Assembly (NCBI GenBank): GCA_964057225.1
Contig: OZ059894.1
Span: forward strand, 15,158,476 to 15,222,475
From: Auanema rhodensis
Lineage: Eukaryota > Nematoda > Chromadorea > Rhabditida > Rhabditidae
Direction: 5' to 3'
DNA: 64,000 nucleotides
Below the pieces are notes generated by a model. The model had not been told where the DNA came from and did no database searches. It was given only the letters and a program-made list of their open reading frames with translations. The position numbers and the translations under genes are program-made. Positions 63,963 to 64,000 of the stretch are shown one piece after another (position 1 is the first letter of the stretch; every line of letters starts with the position of its first letter).

Positions 63963-64000
63963 GTAAAAAAAGGCTTTATTTATAAGTTAAAATTGTTATT

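Overview
The window looks like a chromosomal segment of a nematode. The DNA is AT-rich. Most genes are cut by many 40-60 nt introns with T-rich acceptors (often TTTTCAG). Candidate trans-splice acceptors lie just before some start codons. The gene families are typical of nematodes: a tandem DM-domain regulator, chondroitin-proteoglycan-4-like secreted proteins, an inversin-like ankyrin protein and SWSN-1/SMARCC. I cannot name the species. All gene models were built by hand from frame continuity across splice sites.

Layout. 97-486 (+) is the 3' end of a membrane-protein gene. 6,076-33,442 (+) is one very large DM-domain gene of the MAB-3/DMD-3 type. Its 1.16 kb of coding sequence is spread over 27 kb in eight exons, with introns up to 12.8 kb full of CT, AT and purine tracts. 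A second, frame-compatible first exon at 24,353 lies inside intron 5 and would give a protein with only the second DM domain. 37,850-38,836 (-) is a small divergent cyclophilin, and an inverted orphan copy of its first exon lies at 39,183-39,251. 41,488-44,484 (+) holds two secreted, cysteine-rich proteins in tandem, 122 nt apart and probably one operon. The second carries a chondroitin attachment-like EGSGSG motif.

Three genes on the - strand follow one another between 52,436 and 44,568: two tandem phosphate/sodium transporters (PiT/SLC20) with nearly the same exon plan, then a short TRPM-like cation channel lacking the usual long N-terminus. 58,068-60,947 (+) is an inversin-like ankyrin gene with an antisense tRNA-Arg(ACG) in one intron. 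62,149 to the window end (+) is the start of swsn-1 (SMARCC), with SWIRM and SANT domains.

The neighbouring genes do not form an obvious pathway. The main points for follow-up are the nested DM isoform, a one-base lesion in one PiT gene that a cryptic splice donor could repair in frame, an apparent GT-TG intron in the TRPM gene, the truncated TRPM architecture, and the inverted cyclophilin exon copy. There is no sign of bacterial defence, CRISPR or viral material. The large gene-poor stretches (487-5,800, the DM introns, 33,443-37,849, 39,252-41,487, 52,437-58,067) are low-complexity AT-rich DNA with a few islands of higher GC.
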